From Cyanophora paradoxa (taxonomy: Eukaryota > Glaucocystophyceae > Cyanophorales > Cyanophoraceae): a stretch of DNA of 64,000 bases. The translations under genes and the position numbers were made by a program. Each line of letters starts with the position of its first letter. Positions within the stretch are counted from its first letter, which is position 1. Below the pieces are notes generated by a model. That model made no database searches, was not told where the DNA came from, and saw nothing but the letters and a program-made list of their open reading frames with translations. The stretch spans positions 806,001-870,000 of the forward strand of contig QPMI01000416.1 of assembly GCA_004431415.1 (NCBI GenBank). The letters are read 5' to 3'. Shown piece by piece: positions 31,201 through 42,581 of the stretch.

Positions 31201-34200
31201 CGGAGCTCATCGAGGATGGCGCGGTAGAGGTCCGAGACTGCGCGCGCCCGCAGCGTCCGCTGCAGCTTGCACTTCTCCACCCGCTCCAGCTTCGCCGCGT
31301 GCCCCGCCGCCACCCGCCAGTTCACCCGCGCCTCGTAGCTGCGCCCCGCCGTCTCAGCCACCCCGCGGGGGTGCGAAGGCGCCGCCGCCGCACTTGACGA
31401 AGCGGACGCCGGGGCCCGGGGCCGAGAGGCCGCCGCGGAGGGCGGGCGCGGGGGCGCCGGGCCGCTCGGAGCGGGCCGAGGCGGGGGCGGGGTCCGACTC
31501 GTGGAAGGGGCACCACCAGTCGCCGTCGGGGACGGCGGCGAGGCCGAGGCATGCGAGGTGGTGGGCCTTGGGGCAGCCGGCCGGGTGGTCGCAGTAGAGG
31601 AGCTCCCCCCCGTCGTGGCACAGCGCGCACTCCAGCTCGTACACCGGCTCCTTCCGCATCTTTCCCGCCCCCGCCCGCGCCCCAGTCCCCGTCTGCGCCG
31701 CCCCCGCCCCGCCCTCCAGCTCGTGGAACGTGTAGTAGTCCGCGTGCCGCGCCGGCGCTGAGGCGCGGGCGCGCCCGCCGCGGGCCCGCGTGCTGACCAC
31801 GGCCTGGCTGGGGACGTGCTGGAGCTTGGGGCCCGGAGCTGGCACGGAGGCCCGTCCCAGCGAGGCGGTGCGCGTGAGGGAGGGCGGCGGCTTGATGTCG
31901 TGCCCGGCGATCCGCTCTTTCTGCCCGTCGGCTGCGCGAGGCGGGGCGTGGGCGGGGGCGGGGCAGAGGGCCGGGGCGGGGGCGAGGGCGCACCGCGGAC
32001 GCCGAAGACCTCGACGAGGCGGGGGTCGAGGGCGAGGAGGGCGAGGAGGCCGCCGTCCGCCCCCGAGTGGATGTGGAAGACGTGCTCCATGCGGTCCGCG
32101 TAGCAGTAGAACTGCCGCCCCTGCCCGTCCTCGAACACCTTGCCCCGCGGGTTGCCCCGCCCCTCCTGCTTCGACGCCTGCCGCACGTGCGGCAGCCGCT
32201 CCACCTCCAGGATCTCCCGCTTCCGGCTGCGCCCCGCGCCGCCCCGCTCGTCCCGCGCCGCCGTGCGAGGGCGGGCGGGCGGCGCCGCACTGCTCCAGCT
32301 CGGTGTTGCGGAGCGACTCGACGAGGGCGTTGTACATGTCCGTGATGTTCCGGCACCTCACCAGCAGGTCTGCCGCCGCAGCGTTGGGTGCGGGAGGCTG
32401 AGGGGGCGAGAGGCGGGCGGACCCTCGAGCTTCTTCTCGGAGTAGGGGTAGTGGTGATGGTAGTGGATGACGAGCTCGTAGGAGGAGAAGGCCTTGGAAG
32501 AGGGGCCCGAGGAGCGGCGCTCCGGCCACTCGTCGCCCCCGCCCTCCGACTCGCTCCCGCTGTCCAGCTCGTCCAGATCGTCCAGCTCCTCATCCGCCTC
32601 CTCCTCCTCCACCGCCACCGCCCCCCGCCGCCCCGCCCCCGGGCCCCCCGCCGCCGCCGCCGCCGCCGCCATGGGGGTCGTCAGGGGGGCAGCCGAGCCG
32701 GTGGAGGCCTGCCGGGCGATGGCGGCAACGCGCGCGCTCCCGCCGCTCTGGGGGAGGACCTCCTCGCCGTCCGAGTCTGGGGCAGGGTCGGGCGTGCGCC
32801 GGCGAGGGCGGGGCGGGGAGTGCGCACTGAGGTCGAGGTCGTCGTCCTCGTCGTCCATCATCGCGTCACCCAGCTCTACCTCGATGCCTCCCGGGAGCTG
32901 CCCGCCCCGCCCGAACCCCGGCCCAACAGCCCCCGCCCGCCCCGCAAAGGCTGCAGGTCGTGGCCCTCCGCTGGGCGCCCGTGGGAGGGCCGCCTGCAAG
33001 TGCTGCGGACACCAGAACTCGCGACCGCCGCCAAGCTTGCGGGCGCAGCGCTTGTGCATGAAGTTGAGGCAGCCAGGGTACTCGCACGGCTGCACGTTCT
33101 CCTGCACCCCGCAGATGATGCACGTGTCCTCCTCCTCCTGCAGTGACGCCGGGCGGTTCGGCCGCCGTGACCGCCGCACGCCGGCACCTTCCGCCGGCGT
33201 CGAGGCCTCGCTGGCGACGGCGGATGGCGGGCCGGAGCCGAGTGCCACGGGGGCCATGATGCTGAGCTTGGCGACCTTGGGGCCGCGGGCGGCGGCGAGG
33301 CGGGAGGCGGCGCCGGGGTCCGCCCCCGCGGCGGCGGCTGCCGGGTCGCCCTCCTCCGACTCGCTCGCCCCGCGCTTGCGCTTCATCTTCGCGGCGCGCA
33401 CCGCGTCGTCCGCCAGTAGCGGCGACGGCTGCCGGCGCTCGGGCGGGGCGGTGGCGGGGCCGGGGCGGCGGGGGGGCACCTCGTGGGGGAGGCGGTTGGT
33501 GGCGGCCTGGATCCACACCTGGTCGGGCTGCCGCATGCGCACCGAGACCTGCGCCGGCGTCGCGCTCGCCGCACCCCGCGTGCAGGCGGCCGAGGGGCGC
33601 ACCACGTCGCGGGGGAAGCCCATCGTCGCAACGATGTCGCCGAGGTCCTGCCGCGCCATCAGAGGCCGGCGGCGGACGGCAAATGAGAAGAAAAGAGCGC
33701 GGGCGCACCTGGACGTCGTCAACGCGGTCGGCGGAGACGATGAAGCGCGGGAGGCCCGGCACGGTGGAGGAGGCCGGGTGCGCCTCCGCCATGTCGCTCT
33801 CCGCCTCCGGAAGACGCACATGCTTCATCCGAGCCCCGAAGACCACGTCCTGTCCGCTGCGCGCACAGCTCCGCTCTCGGAAAAAGGAAATGGAAAGGAA
33901 ATGGGCGAGGCGGTTCAAACGAGCCTGCGGCGGTACTCGAACTCGCGGAGCCTGCGAATCACCTCGCGGATGATTCCGGAGACGGAGCGCTCATAGAACA
34001 CCTCCGGTTCGTCCTGCGGACCGCCGGGCACGTTCTCCCAATGCAGTGTGGCCTCGTACCTGCGCCCCGGCGCGTCGGCTTCCGAGACCCCAGGCGATCT
34101 ATGGCGCTCCGATGAAACATTGTCTAAAAGACGCATAGCTAATGTTGCGATGGCGCCGCGTTGACGCTTAGAGAGGGCGAGTGCTCACTTCCCTGGCTTC

Positions 34201-34703
34201 TTGACGCGGGGAGAGGCTGGAGCGGGTGGCGCCGCAGTCTTTACCAGAGTCGCTCGAGTCTTCAGCTCAGTCTGCAGCTCGGGCCCAATCTTGGGCAGCG
34301 GCGCTGGCGCCGCGCACGCCTGGCACCGCCAGTTGCCGATGGGCCGCTGCGAGAGGCCCAGACAGCGGTAGTGGAACATGTCGTTGCACTGAGCGCAGAT
34401 AGTGTCCTGCCCAGTTCTGTCGCAGATCGGGCAGGGTTCGTCCTCTTCGTCCTCGTCCAGCGGCGCATCGGGCGCCATCATGGGAATCTGAGGACGGAGG
34501 CACGCTGAGTGGTCGTTAAAGTGCTAAGCTAAGTACTCCGAAGGTACCGGGAACGTGTCAACAACGTGGTGGCCGCCGTGCAACGCCTGTTCTGGCGAGA
34601 TGTTCAGAAACAGGGTCGGGTCGTCCGGCGGCATGAGGCCGTGTAGCCCGAGGGGATCGATGTGGGCCACATGCTCATGGAGGGCAAGGATCTCGTCCTC
34701 CAT
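28204..34703 (-). CDS. Large multi-PHD chromatin protein with four A-PHD-B repeats, HARE-HTH and C-terminal PHD/C5HCH
   Basis: The start [20 protein letters not shown] (ATG 34703) splices (VVDTFP/IPMMAPD) to PHD1 [16 protein letters not shown]...HYRC (about 34440-34310). PHD2 [18 protein letters not shown] (about 33120), PHD3 [19 protein letters not shown] (about 31640) and PHD4 [18 protein letters not shown] (about 30660) follow. Each PHD is preceded by module A (best seen as YADRxxHxxxxHxGxxGGLL with LxxLVxxFG at about 32090 and 30930) and followed by module B (YEAxxxWxxxxG then IxxxLRxxE). Then comes a HARE-HTH domain ([18 protein letters not shown] with [13 protein letters not shown], about 30090-29880). 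Cys-rich blocks follow ([29 protein letters not shown]). The last unit is an NSD-like PHD/C5[23 protein letters not shown] (about 28890) with [14 protein letters not shown]. The protein ends [10 protein letters not shown], stop 28206-28204. Acidic and poly-Ala linkers fill the rest. A nuclear histone-tail reader is inferred. Confidence 0.82.
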
Positions 34704-35270
34704 GGCGCGTCCCTACGCGCAGACGCCAGGCTCGCCGGATGGCTCGGGAAGCGGCACCGGGCGCCTACGCACACCGATAACGACAGCTGTTGCCTATGCG
34801 AACCGGCTACAACCTTAGAGGCTATACATGCGCAGCAAACTGCTTTTGCCGCGAGCGCCGTTGAAAGCAAAAAAAAGAGGGGACAACGTTGCGGGGGGGT
34901 ATCATCATCACGATGGCCTTCGCGTCGCCGCCGTGCAGTCCACAGCCCACCGTGCAGTGCACAAGCGGTTCGCTTCATCAGCTCCGCTGCACGTGCGCGC
35001 TCGCAGCCGCACCGCAGACAAGACGCCATGTCCAATGCTCGTCGCTCCTCGCTCCGGTGGACAGCCGCTCCAGTTTGCGGCGCAAGCGCGGCCCCTCGCT
35101 CCGGTGGACTGCCGCTCCAATGCATGACACGGCGTTGGGCTTTCGACGGCAACGGGTTCTCGTCTGCAGCGCGGCGGACGACGCCGGCCTCGCGACGCCG
35201 CCTTGGAGATCGCTGGTCAACGAGCAGAGCTTCGTCGATGACGATCTTTGCAGCGTAGCCCCGCGGCACA
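34704..35270. other. Divergent intergenic spacer
   Basis: Between the divergent starts of the multi-PHD gene and the SirB1/TPR gene. A phrase close to GCTCCGGTGGAC.GCCGCTCCA is repeated (about 35058 and 35098) with GCGGCGCAAGCGCGGCC nearby, giving a short imperfect internal repeat. No conserved coding exon is seen. Confidence 0.45.
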
Positions 35271-36670
35271 TGTTCGCGCGGGAGGCTCACATGTTGGAGC
35301 TGGACGAACTCGAAGCCGACGACAGCTCACCTTCAGCCCTCGTTCGGGCCCTCGTGCACGTTTCAGAGGAGGAGAGCGCGGGATCTGTTGGCCAGCAGGA
35401 ATTCGTCGATCGCACCATCGCCGACATAGCCGCGGCCGTGAGTCGCCTGATCAAGGAAGCGCTTGCCACCGCCGCCGCCGCCGCCCACCATACGCCTTCG
35501 GCAGGCCGCGCGCTCGCTAGCAGAGGGGGGTGGCAAGGACGCGGCGGCGGCGGTGCGGGCGGCGGCGGCTGAGCTCTTCGGGGCGCGGGGCTTCGTGGCC
35601 CTCTCAGCGGCGCCCTCGGAGTACGGGCTCGACGCCGGCGACGTGCTCATCGACCAGGCACGCCGTGCTGGCGCCGGCCGCTCCGCCGGGGAGGTGACGG
35701 GGCGAGGCAGGTGCTGCGGCGGGGCCAGGGCTTGGCGCTGGCGGCGGCGGTGCTGCTGCGAGAGGTCTGCCGCCGCCTGGGGGCGCCCCTGCGGCCGGCC
35801 TGCGACGCCGTGCCCCACCTGCTTTTCTGCGAGGCCGCCCCGGAGCCCTTCTTCGTCGACCCCCTGCGTGCCGGCGCCATCGTGCCCCGCGCCGACCTCG
35901 ACGCCCACCGCGCCGCCCACTACCCCCCGCCCGGCCCCGACGCCCCGCACCCCCTCCCCGGGCTCGCCCCGCCGGCCCCGCCCGACAGCCCCGCGACGGA
36001 GCGCGACCGCTGCGTCGAGTGCAGGGAGTGAGCGGGCGTCCCCCGTTAGCCGGCCCGGCGCCTTCGCGCTCGCCCCTGCGTCCACTCTGATCCCGCACGC
36101 ACCCAGCTTCTCGCCCCCCGGGGGATACTGCGGGGCGGCGCTCGGGGCTCGCGCCCTCCTTGCCCGCGTCCTCTGCTCGCTGAAGGTCGCAGCGCCGACG
36201 CTGCGCCGCGCCGCGCCCCGGACCGGCTGACCCTTCCCCGCAGCTGATCCATGTGCGGCGGAGGGACTACCTGCGCGCGCTCGCCGCCTCGGACCGCCTG
36301 CTGCTGCTGTACCCCCGCTCCCTGCCAGAGCTCCGCGATCGCGGCCTCATCCTCTACCAGGCCCGTAACCCTCCCCCTCCAACCCCGTCGCCCGCCCCCC
36401 GCCAACTTCTCACGCCGCGCAGCTGGGGCGCCACCAGGAATCCCAGCGGGCCCTGCAGGACTACCTGGTGCGCGACCCGGCGGCCTACGACGGGAACTCC
36501 GTCCGCCGCCTCGTCCTCAAAATCAAGATGGAGCGGTGCGAGCGCCGGCGCTCTCAATCTTGAGCTCGAGTTTGCTCAGCGGCCGCGCCGCTGGCGCTGT
36601 TTGGGGATGCGTGCGCTGACGCCCGCTTTTCGCGCGGCTGCGCAGACAGCTCCGGTCCCGTGTACAGTAG
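35271..36670 (+). CDS. SirB1-type (transglutaminase-like) domain plus TPR protein
   Basis: Exon 1 MFAREAHMLELDELEADD... ends IADIAAA and joins over a GT-AG intron (35440-35511) to ARSLAEGGGKDAAAAVRA. Then FGARGFVALSAAPSEYGLDA, GDVLIDQ/VLRRGQGLALAAAV with a GC-AG intron (about 35659-35709), LLREVCRRLGAPLRPACDAV and PHLLFCEAAPEPFFVDPL. This is the SirB1 N-terminal pattern (F...GF...YxxxxxxxIxxVLxRRxG...LAxxYxEVxRRLGxP). After a longer intron, LIHVRRRDYLRALAASDR, LILYQ/LGRHQESQRALQDY and LVRDPAAYDG form the usual C-terminal tetratricopeptide-like helices. The last exon adds QLRSRVQ and the stop 36668-36670. Function in eukaryotes is unclear; the catalytic Cys of true transglutaminases is usually absent. 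Confidence 0.78.
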
Positions 36671-36907
36671 GCTTGACGTTTGTTGTACAGTGCGAGACAT
36701 GCGAGACAAGGTTGGTCTGAACTGGCTCTGAAGTTCTCTGCAGCTGAACGGGTCAATCCGTGGGGGTAGAGGCGGAACTCAGACGGGAGCACTAGCTTGC
36801 ACTTCGACCAGCACATGTACAGCCACGCATAGCTAGCAATACGATCGTTAGCTATACGACCGTTTCAGCAGGCGACCTAGATCGCGATCGCTCGTCAGCG
36901 CGTTGGG

Positions 36908-37949
36908 ATGACGCAGGACAGTATACGTACTCCTGAGCTCCCGACGCGGTTCCCAGCCCCCGAGGAGCGCTACTTTGCGCGAGCGTACTACCTTAACGAG
37001 AAGAACCAGGAGGGCGCCGACCAGTACGTTCACCAGCACACCAACACGTCCGCCACGCACCCGCGCCGTCGAGATCGGCGCCCGCTGATCGTCCGCCAGG
37101 CTCTGCGTAATCGGCCTCGCGCCCTCGCACGCGGCGCTGAAGCGGAGGCCGGTGAAGGTCGAGTACAGGGAGGGCCGCAACGCAAAATGCACGGGCAAGC
37201 GGAAGCGCGGCTCGTTCTACGTGCAGGAACACACGTGCGCGCTCCTGCAAAGCTGCATATCGTCGTCTACACTGATCTCTACATGCAGACCTGTCTGCGA
37301 TGTGCGTGCGGGGCGCGCGGTGCGATCGGGGCCGCCGGCGATGAGATCGCAGGTGGTGTGCGAGGACGGGTCGCGCTGGACGGTCCTGGCCCGCCTCCGC
37401 GGCCACCTCGTTGAGGTGCCTCTGTGCTGGCGCCTGCGCCGCGCGCCGGGGGCCCTGCGCGGAGAGGGCTTGCCGGGGCAGGTGAACGAGCGGCTCTTGA
37501 GCGAGCCGGGCCTCCTGTGCTCCCACGTGCGCCCTCCTGAAGCCCGCAGCGCCCTCTCACACGCGCACCTGACCCAGCAACGCGCGCCTCGCAGCCCGAG
37601 ACGCAGGGCTACGTCGGTGCCTGCGCCCCGCGGCGCGCGCCAGGGGCGGCCGCCCACCGCGGCGGGGCGCAGGGATCATCGCCCCGAAGTTCGCGGACCG
37701 GAAGCAGGCGGTGGCGGCCGGCCTCGACCGCGCACAGTACTGTGCCGCCAGGCGCGCGAGGCGCCGCGGACGGGCGGAGGGGGCTCTGAGGGCGGGGGCG
37801 GCAGGGGGGTGGAGGAGGCGGGGCGGGCGGCCCCCAAGTGGTGCGTCATGGACGAGGAGGCGGAGGGCGCCGGGGAGGACCCCGCCGAGGCCCCCGCCGG
37901 CGACCCCGCACCCGGCACCCCGGGCCCCGCCTCCGAGGCCGGCGACTAG
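36908..37949 (+). CDS. ABITRAM: Abitram (FAM206A) homologue
   Basis: Small conserved eukaryotic protein with a lipoyl/biotinyl-like beta fold. Start MTQDSIRTPELPTRFPAPEE, then RYFARAYYLNEKNQEGADQY, VHQHTN/TLCVIGLAPSHAAL, VEYREGRNAKCTGKRKRG, CVVCEDGSRWTVLARLRGHL, VE/VNERLLSEPGLL, and, after two introns, QGYVG/IIAPKFADRKQAV. The order HxN-CVIxLAxSHxxL, GKxKRG, C...DGxxxTxxxxxRGxLxEVNxxL, GYxxxxxPKF is diagnostic of Abitram. The acidic tail EEAEGAGEDPAEAPAG is extra. Short introns with GCTGATC-like branch sites. Stop TAG 37947-37949. Confidence 0.86.
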
Positions 37950-38064
37950 CCTCCAGCGCTGCCCCTCTCACGCTACCCAAGCCCCTCGCTCACCCGTAGA
38001 GTCTCGCCTTCGAAGAGATCGACTATTTTGAGAGGGAGTAGAGCGACGAGTGCGGCGAGGGGTC

Positions 38065-40136
38065 CTAAGGGAGGAGGTCGTCGAGGGGGCTGCGGTGGGC
38101 GGCGCCCCGGGCGGCACGGAGCCAGTCGCGGAGCAGGGCGCGCTCGCCTTCCACCACCGTCTCCGCGAGCCCCGCCCGCCCCGCGTCCACACCATCCCCC
38201 TCCGCCTGCCCCCGCCCCGCCCCATTGGCGGGGGCGGAGCGCGGGGCGGGAGGCGGGGGCACCGGGGGCGGTGCGGGGGGCGGGTAGGCGGCGAGGGCGG
38301 CCTCCACGAGGGCGGCGAGGATCTCGGCGGCGGGGCGCGGCAGCGCGGCGGCCTCGCCGGCGCGCTGCTCGGGGCCGGGGCGGGGCGCTCGGGCTCGCGG
38401 GGCGCGGAGAAGGCGGCGACAGCGGCGGCGAGCTCCTCCGCCGAGGCCGCCGCCGCCACCGCGAGGTACGCCTTCAGCTCCTGCCGCCCCCTCGCGCCCC
38501 AGCCCCCGCACCGCTCCCCGGGGCCGCCGGCGCACGTGCGGCAGGCTCTTGCGCGCCCAGAGGAGGAGCTCGTAGCGGCCCCCGCGGGGGTCGAACCCGA
38601 GCGCCCGCAGCGCCTCCCCGCGCGCCGCGCGCAGCCCGTCCTCGTCCCCCGCGGGGCCGGCGGGCGGCGGGAAGGCCGGTGCGGGGAGGATGGCGGCGTC
38701 GTGCGCGTTCCCCTCCACGGCAAACCCGAACCCTGCCGCCCTGGAGGTCACGGGCGGGAGGGGGAGGAGGCGTGGGGGGGGGGGGGGGGCACCGGGGAGG
38801 AGCTGGAAGTTGGGGAGGTCGCCGTAGCAGAGCAGCACCTGCGCGCCCCGCAGCCCGCTCGCCCCGCCCCACTCCCACCCCCCGTGCCGGGGCCGGGCGG
38901 CGCGGGGGGCGCCTCGGAGCCGGCGGGGATGTCGCGCGTCGCCTCGATTGCCACGAGCGGGCGCAGCGGGTCCCCGTCCCCCTCCCCATCCTGCAGCCAC
39001 GCCACCGCCGCGTTCCCGCCCTCGGGCCCCGCCCTGCCGCCGGCGGGGCGGGTGAGAGGGGAGGGGGAGGGGGGCTGGGGCGGGGCGGGGCGCGCGAGTG
39101 GTTGAGCAGGTCCATGCCGGCGACGAGGGCCTTGTCGGTGCGGTCCCAGCGCACCTCCCCCTTCCGCCGCGTCGCCCGCGTCTGCTGCACCCCCATCGCC
39201 TGCCCGCACCACCCCTCAGCCCCCCGTCACCGCTCCCTGCGAGCGCCGGCAGGGCGGCGCGCCCACGCGAAGGAGTGCGCGGTGAGGGCTCCGGGGGCGG
39301 CGAGCAGGGGGGGGCAGCGGGGGTGGCGGAGGAGGGGCGGGGCGAGGCGGTCGTGGGCGTAGCGGTAGGCGAAGCGCTGCTGGAGGACGAGGTCGCGGGC
39401 GGGGGAGCCCCGCAGCCGCTCCACCTCCGCCTCGCCCCAGCCCAGCGCCGGGAAGCCGCCGAGGTCGGGCAGCGACTCGAGGTAGGGCGCCCAGGCGCCC
39501 CCGGCGCCCCGCGCGCGCTCGAGCAGCAGGAAGAGCGCGAGCGCTTCGTCCCCGTCGACCTGGCAAAGCCGGAGCTCGCTCAGGCGGCCGCGGCGGCGGT
39601 GAAGCAGCGCGCGCGCCCCCGGCGCGGGGCGCACGCGGGAGAGGCCGGAGCAGCGAAAGCCAAGCTCCGCGCTCCCCGCGACGGTCCCGTATGTGATCAC
39701 GCGGCCCCGCGGGATGCGCGCCTGCCCGCGCGTTAGCTGCCGTCGCCGTGCGAGCGTCGCGATAAGTGTGCAGGCGCACGATCTGGGATCCAGCGGCGAT
39801 GTCCTCGACGGCTAGCGCGCCCCGCACGCCGGTCGCCGGGTCCGTGGCGACCCGTAGCGGGAAGTGCGCCCCGCCGAGCTCCAGCCATTGCAGTAGCCGC
39901 ACGTCGCGCTCGTTATCTGAGTGAGCTCCGACTGGCCGCGCAAAATTGCCGGCGCCGGGGCCTTGCTCTGCAGCCGCGCAGCGGGGCACGAACGGCTGCC
40001 GGCGCCGGACGGCTTTCTGGAGATGTCGGCAGCCCCTTCGACGGCAGGGCGGGCTCTGGCTGTGGTGCGGCGAAGGGATCGAGGGACCGGAATGCGGTTG
40101 GCATCGCCAGACCGCGGGCGCAGCGAATGTTGCCAT
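38065..40136 (-). CDS. SET-domain protein methyltransferase (Rubisco LSMT/SETD3-like), plastid leader
   Basis: Start at 40136 gives MATFAAPAVWRCQP, an Ala-rich leader with a lone Phe typical of glaucophyte plastid import. SET domain: FPLRVATDPATGVRGALAVE and DIAAGSQIVRLHTY (first strands), LALFLLLERARG, WAPYLESLP, then the SET core AGMDLLNHS (about 39115, the NH motif), PLVAIEATRDIPAGSE, and QVLLCYGDLPNFQLL with GFAVEGNAHD, which match the YGxxxNxxLLxxYGF/N block. A helical C-terminal part (EALRALGFDP, LLLWARKSLP, AETVVEGERALLRDW) fits the Rubisco-substrate-binding domain. It ends HRSPLDDLLP, stop 38067-38065. Introns are GC-rich. Likely methylates a lysine or histidine on a plastid protein; the target cannot be told from sequence. 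Confidence 0.82.
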
Positions 40137-40444
40137 ACGGCCAAGATCGCTAAGCTTCTAGTGCTCCTCGCCGGCCTTGCGCAGCAGCGATCGAAAGCCG
40201 AGCGCTCGGGCCGGGCGCGGGAGCTGTCCGCTGAAATGCCGCGCGGCGGGCGTGCGGACTCGGCGCGCTACGTGCGGCTGCGCATACCCTAGGCCTAAAT
40301 CCCGGAGCGTGAGAGGGTCGCGCCAGTGAAGTCCGCCACGCCCAACGAGCGGTATCCCCGAGATGGGGCGGTGCGCATCAGCTCTATAGCTAGCCAGCGT
40401 ACAGCTGCAGCTACAGGCGCGTCCCTGCGACGATCGAGCGTGGC

Positions 40445-42039
40445 ATGAAGCAGTATCAGGCGGCGGCGGCGGGCGCGTCGCTACTGGACCTGCCCGACGA
40501 CATCCTCGTTCACACCCTGCAGCTCGTCGGCTTCGCGTCTGCGTGGGCCGCGCGGCGCGCTTGCCGCCGCCTCCGCGACGCCGTGGAGCGCGGCGTGCGT
40601 GCTGGCGAGCTGCGGGCAGCGGCGGACGACCCGGCCGCGCTGGAGCTGCTGGCGGCGCTGGTGCGGGCGGGGCGCGTGCGGGCGGACGCGGTGAGCATCA
40701 GGCTGAAACAGATACCTAGACCAGCGTTGGAAGGCGCGATGTTGCGTCTCTTCCGTGGAGCGGCGGCGGTGATGGAGGCCTGTTCGACAGCAGCGCTAGC
40801 GGGCGCGGAAGAGAGCTTCGAGGCGTCGCTCACTGTTGAAGACAAGCTGATGACGGCCGATGTGCTTCAGGAGGCGCTGCGGGACTCGCCGGCCCTGGGG
40901 CGCCTCACGGGCCTGCGCCTTCCGGTGTCGGTGCCGCTGCACCAGGGGGCGGCCAGGAGCATCGCGGCAAAGTGCCGGCGGCTGCGGCGGCTCAGCTTCG
41001 GCGTCGTCGCCTACGCGAGCAGCTCGGCGCAGTTCCAGTACCTGAGCGGCGTGCTTGGCAGCGTCAGCGGGCTGCCCCTGGAGGAGCTCGCCGTGGGCGC
41101 CGGCAGCGGCAGGCGCTTCGAGGGGAGGAGCGCCGCCATCCTCGCCCCCAGCCCCGCCGCCCGCTCTCTCCGCTCCCTCCAGCTCGGGCGAGCCGCCGCC
41201 CCCCGCCGCCGCCCGCGTCAGCCGCCGACCCCGCCCCTCGCCGGCAGGGAGAAGCTCGAGGTGAGCCCAGAGGCCGTGGAGGCCATCTTCTCGCTCCCCC
41301 GCCTCGAGCGCCTCTCGTCCGAGCTCGCCGTCTCGTGCGCCGCCGGCGGTGTGGCGGGGCGGGGCGGGGCGGGGCGGTGAGTGGGGGGCGGGGCGGGTGG
41401 GGCAGCTCGGACGGGGAGCTGGCGCTGGTGGAGGGCCTCCTGCAGCACCGCAGCCTCCGCGAGGCGAGCCTTCGCCTCACCCGCCCCGCCCCCGCCACCG
41501 GCCCCCGCCTCGCCGCCGCCCTCCGCGCCTCCTCCCTCGCCGCCCTCCACCTCGCCCTCGACCCCCGTGCGAGGGCCCCCCGCGTGCCCACCCCCGCGCC
41601 CGCCGCCCACCGGCGCGCAGCCTTCAGCGAGGGAGCGCTCGTGGCGCTGCTCGACGGGGCGGGGGCGGCGGTGCGCAGCCTTCGCGTGAGCGCGGGGGGG
41701 GCGCTCTCGCTGCCCGAGCTCGCGGCGCTCGCCGCCTGCGGGCCCCGCCTCGAGGCCCTCTGCCTCTGCCAGCGCATCGAGGAGGAGGTGCCGGCCGCGT
41801 ACGCCCTCCTCGCCCCCCTCGGCCCCCGCCTCGAGGTCCGCCCCGCTCCCCGGGGGCCGGGGGCCCGGGCCGCATCGCGCCCGCCAACGAGCGCCGTGGG
41901 CCCCCCGCAGATGCGCCTCGTCTCGGGGCTCTCCACGCGCTCCAGCCTCGTCACGAAGCAGCTGCAGGGCAGGGCCCTTGCCTCCGCCCGCCGCCTCCTC
42001 CCCGCCGCCCGCCTCCACCTCCACCCAAGCGCCCTCTGA
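40445..42039 (+). CDS. F-box protein with leucine-rich region
   Basis: The first exon is long and intron-free. It begins MKQYQAAAAGASLLDLPDDI, with the F-box signature LLDLPDDILVHTLQLVGF followed by WAARRACRRLRDAV. The rest contains irregular Leu-rich repeats (GRLTGLRLPVSVPLHQGA, KCRRLRRLSFGVVAYAS, GLPLEELAVGAGSG, LRSLQLG), then after introns EAIFSLPRLERLSSELAV, ALVEGLLQHRSLREASLRL, SLPELAALAACGPRLEALCL and a last exon MRLVSGLSTRSSLVTKQL, stop 42037-42039. F-box proteins bind SKP1 and recruit substrates to SCF ligases. A CUL1-type cullin is encoded 14 kb away, but the two are not otherwise linked. Confidence 0.82.
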
Positions 42040-42581
42040 GACTACGAAATCATGTCCATGATCATCCGAGTTCAATGAACGGTAATTATATCCTAGTACA
42101 AGCTTCATTATAAGAGTGATGGAGAAGTCATCGCTGAGTCGAACACTGTACATGTGTGTGAACTACGAGTCTACGACCCGGTGACCGCCGGACCGTGACG
42201 GTCAACGAAAACTGAATCATTGAATTTCGACCGGCCGGCGCCATGCCATGATGGCAGTGATGGCACCGGACCGCCGGGCCGCGGAGTTCATCATCATGCA
42301 CCCGTGACCGATATCGATCCAGCCTGGCAGCCTGCCGCAGCGCGCATGCCGCTGGCAGCTCATCATGATCATGGCATGGCATGCATATGGCATCCCAAGG
42401 CCTGAGGGCAGCCTGGCAGGCTAGGCCGCCCCGCCCTTGGGCCCCGGCCCGGCGGGGAGCCTCAAAGGATCATCGGATCCCCAGTCGGGTGCGGGCGACT
42501 TAGTGGGCACGAGTCACGATCAATCACTGAGTTGATTGCAAGTTGCAGCCGAGGCGCTTGCTTCGGAAAGCTCTCTCGAGC
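42040..42581. other. Intergenic spacer between convergent genes
   Basis: AT-richer DNA with many near-palindromic words (TCATCATGATCATGGCATGGCATGC near 42360; GTGACCGCCGGACCGTGACGG near 42181). No gene or defined element is seen. Confidence 0.5.

Noticed and set aside
34604..35290. Separate minus-strand gene upstream of the multi-PHD gene
   Set aside because: The long frame there is Arg/Ala-rich and unconserved; a different frame gives [11 protein letters not shown]..., which splices directly to PHD1.
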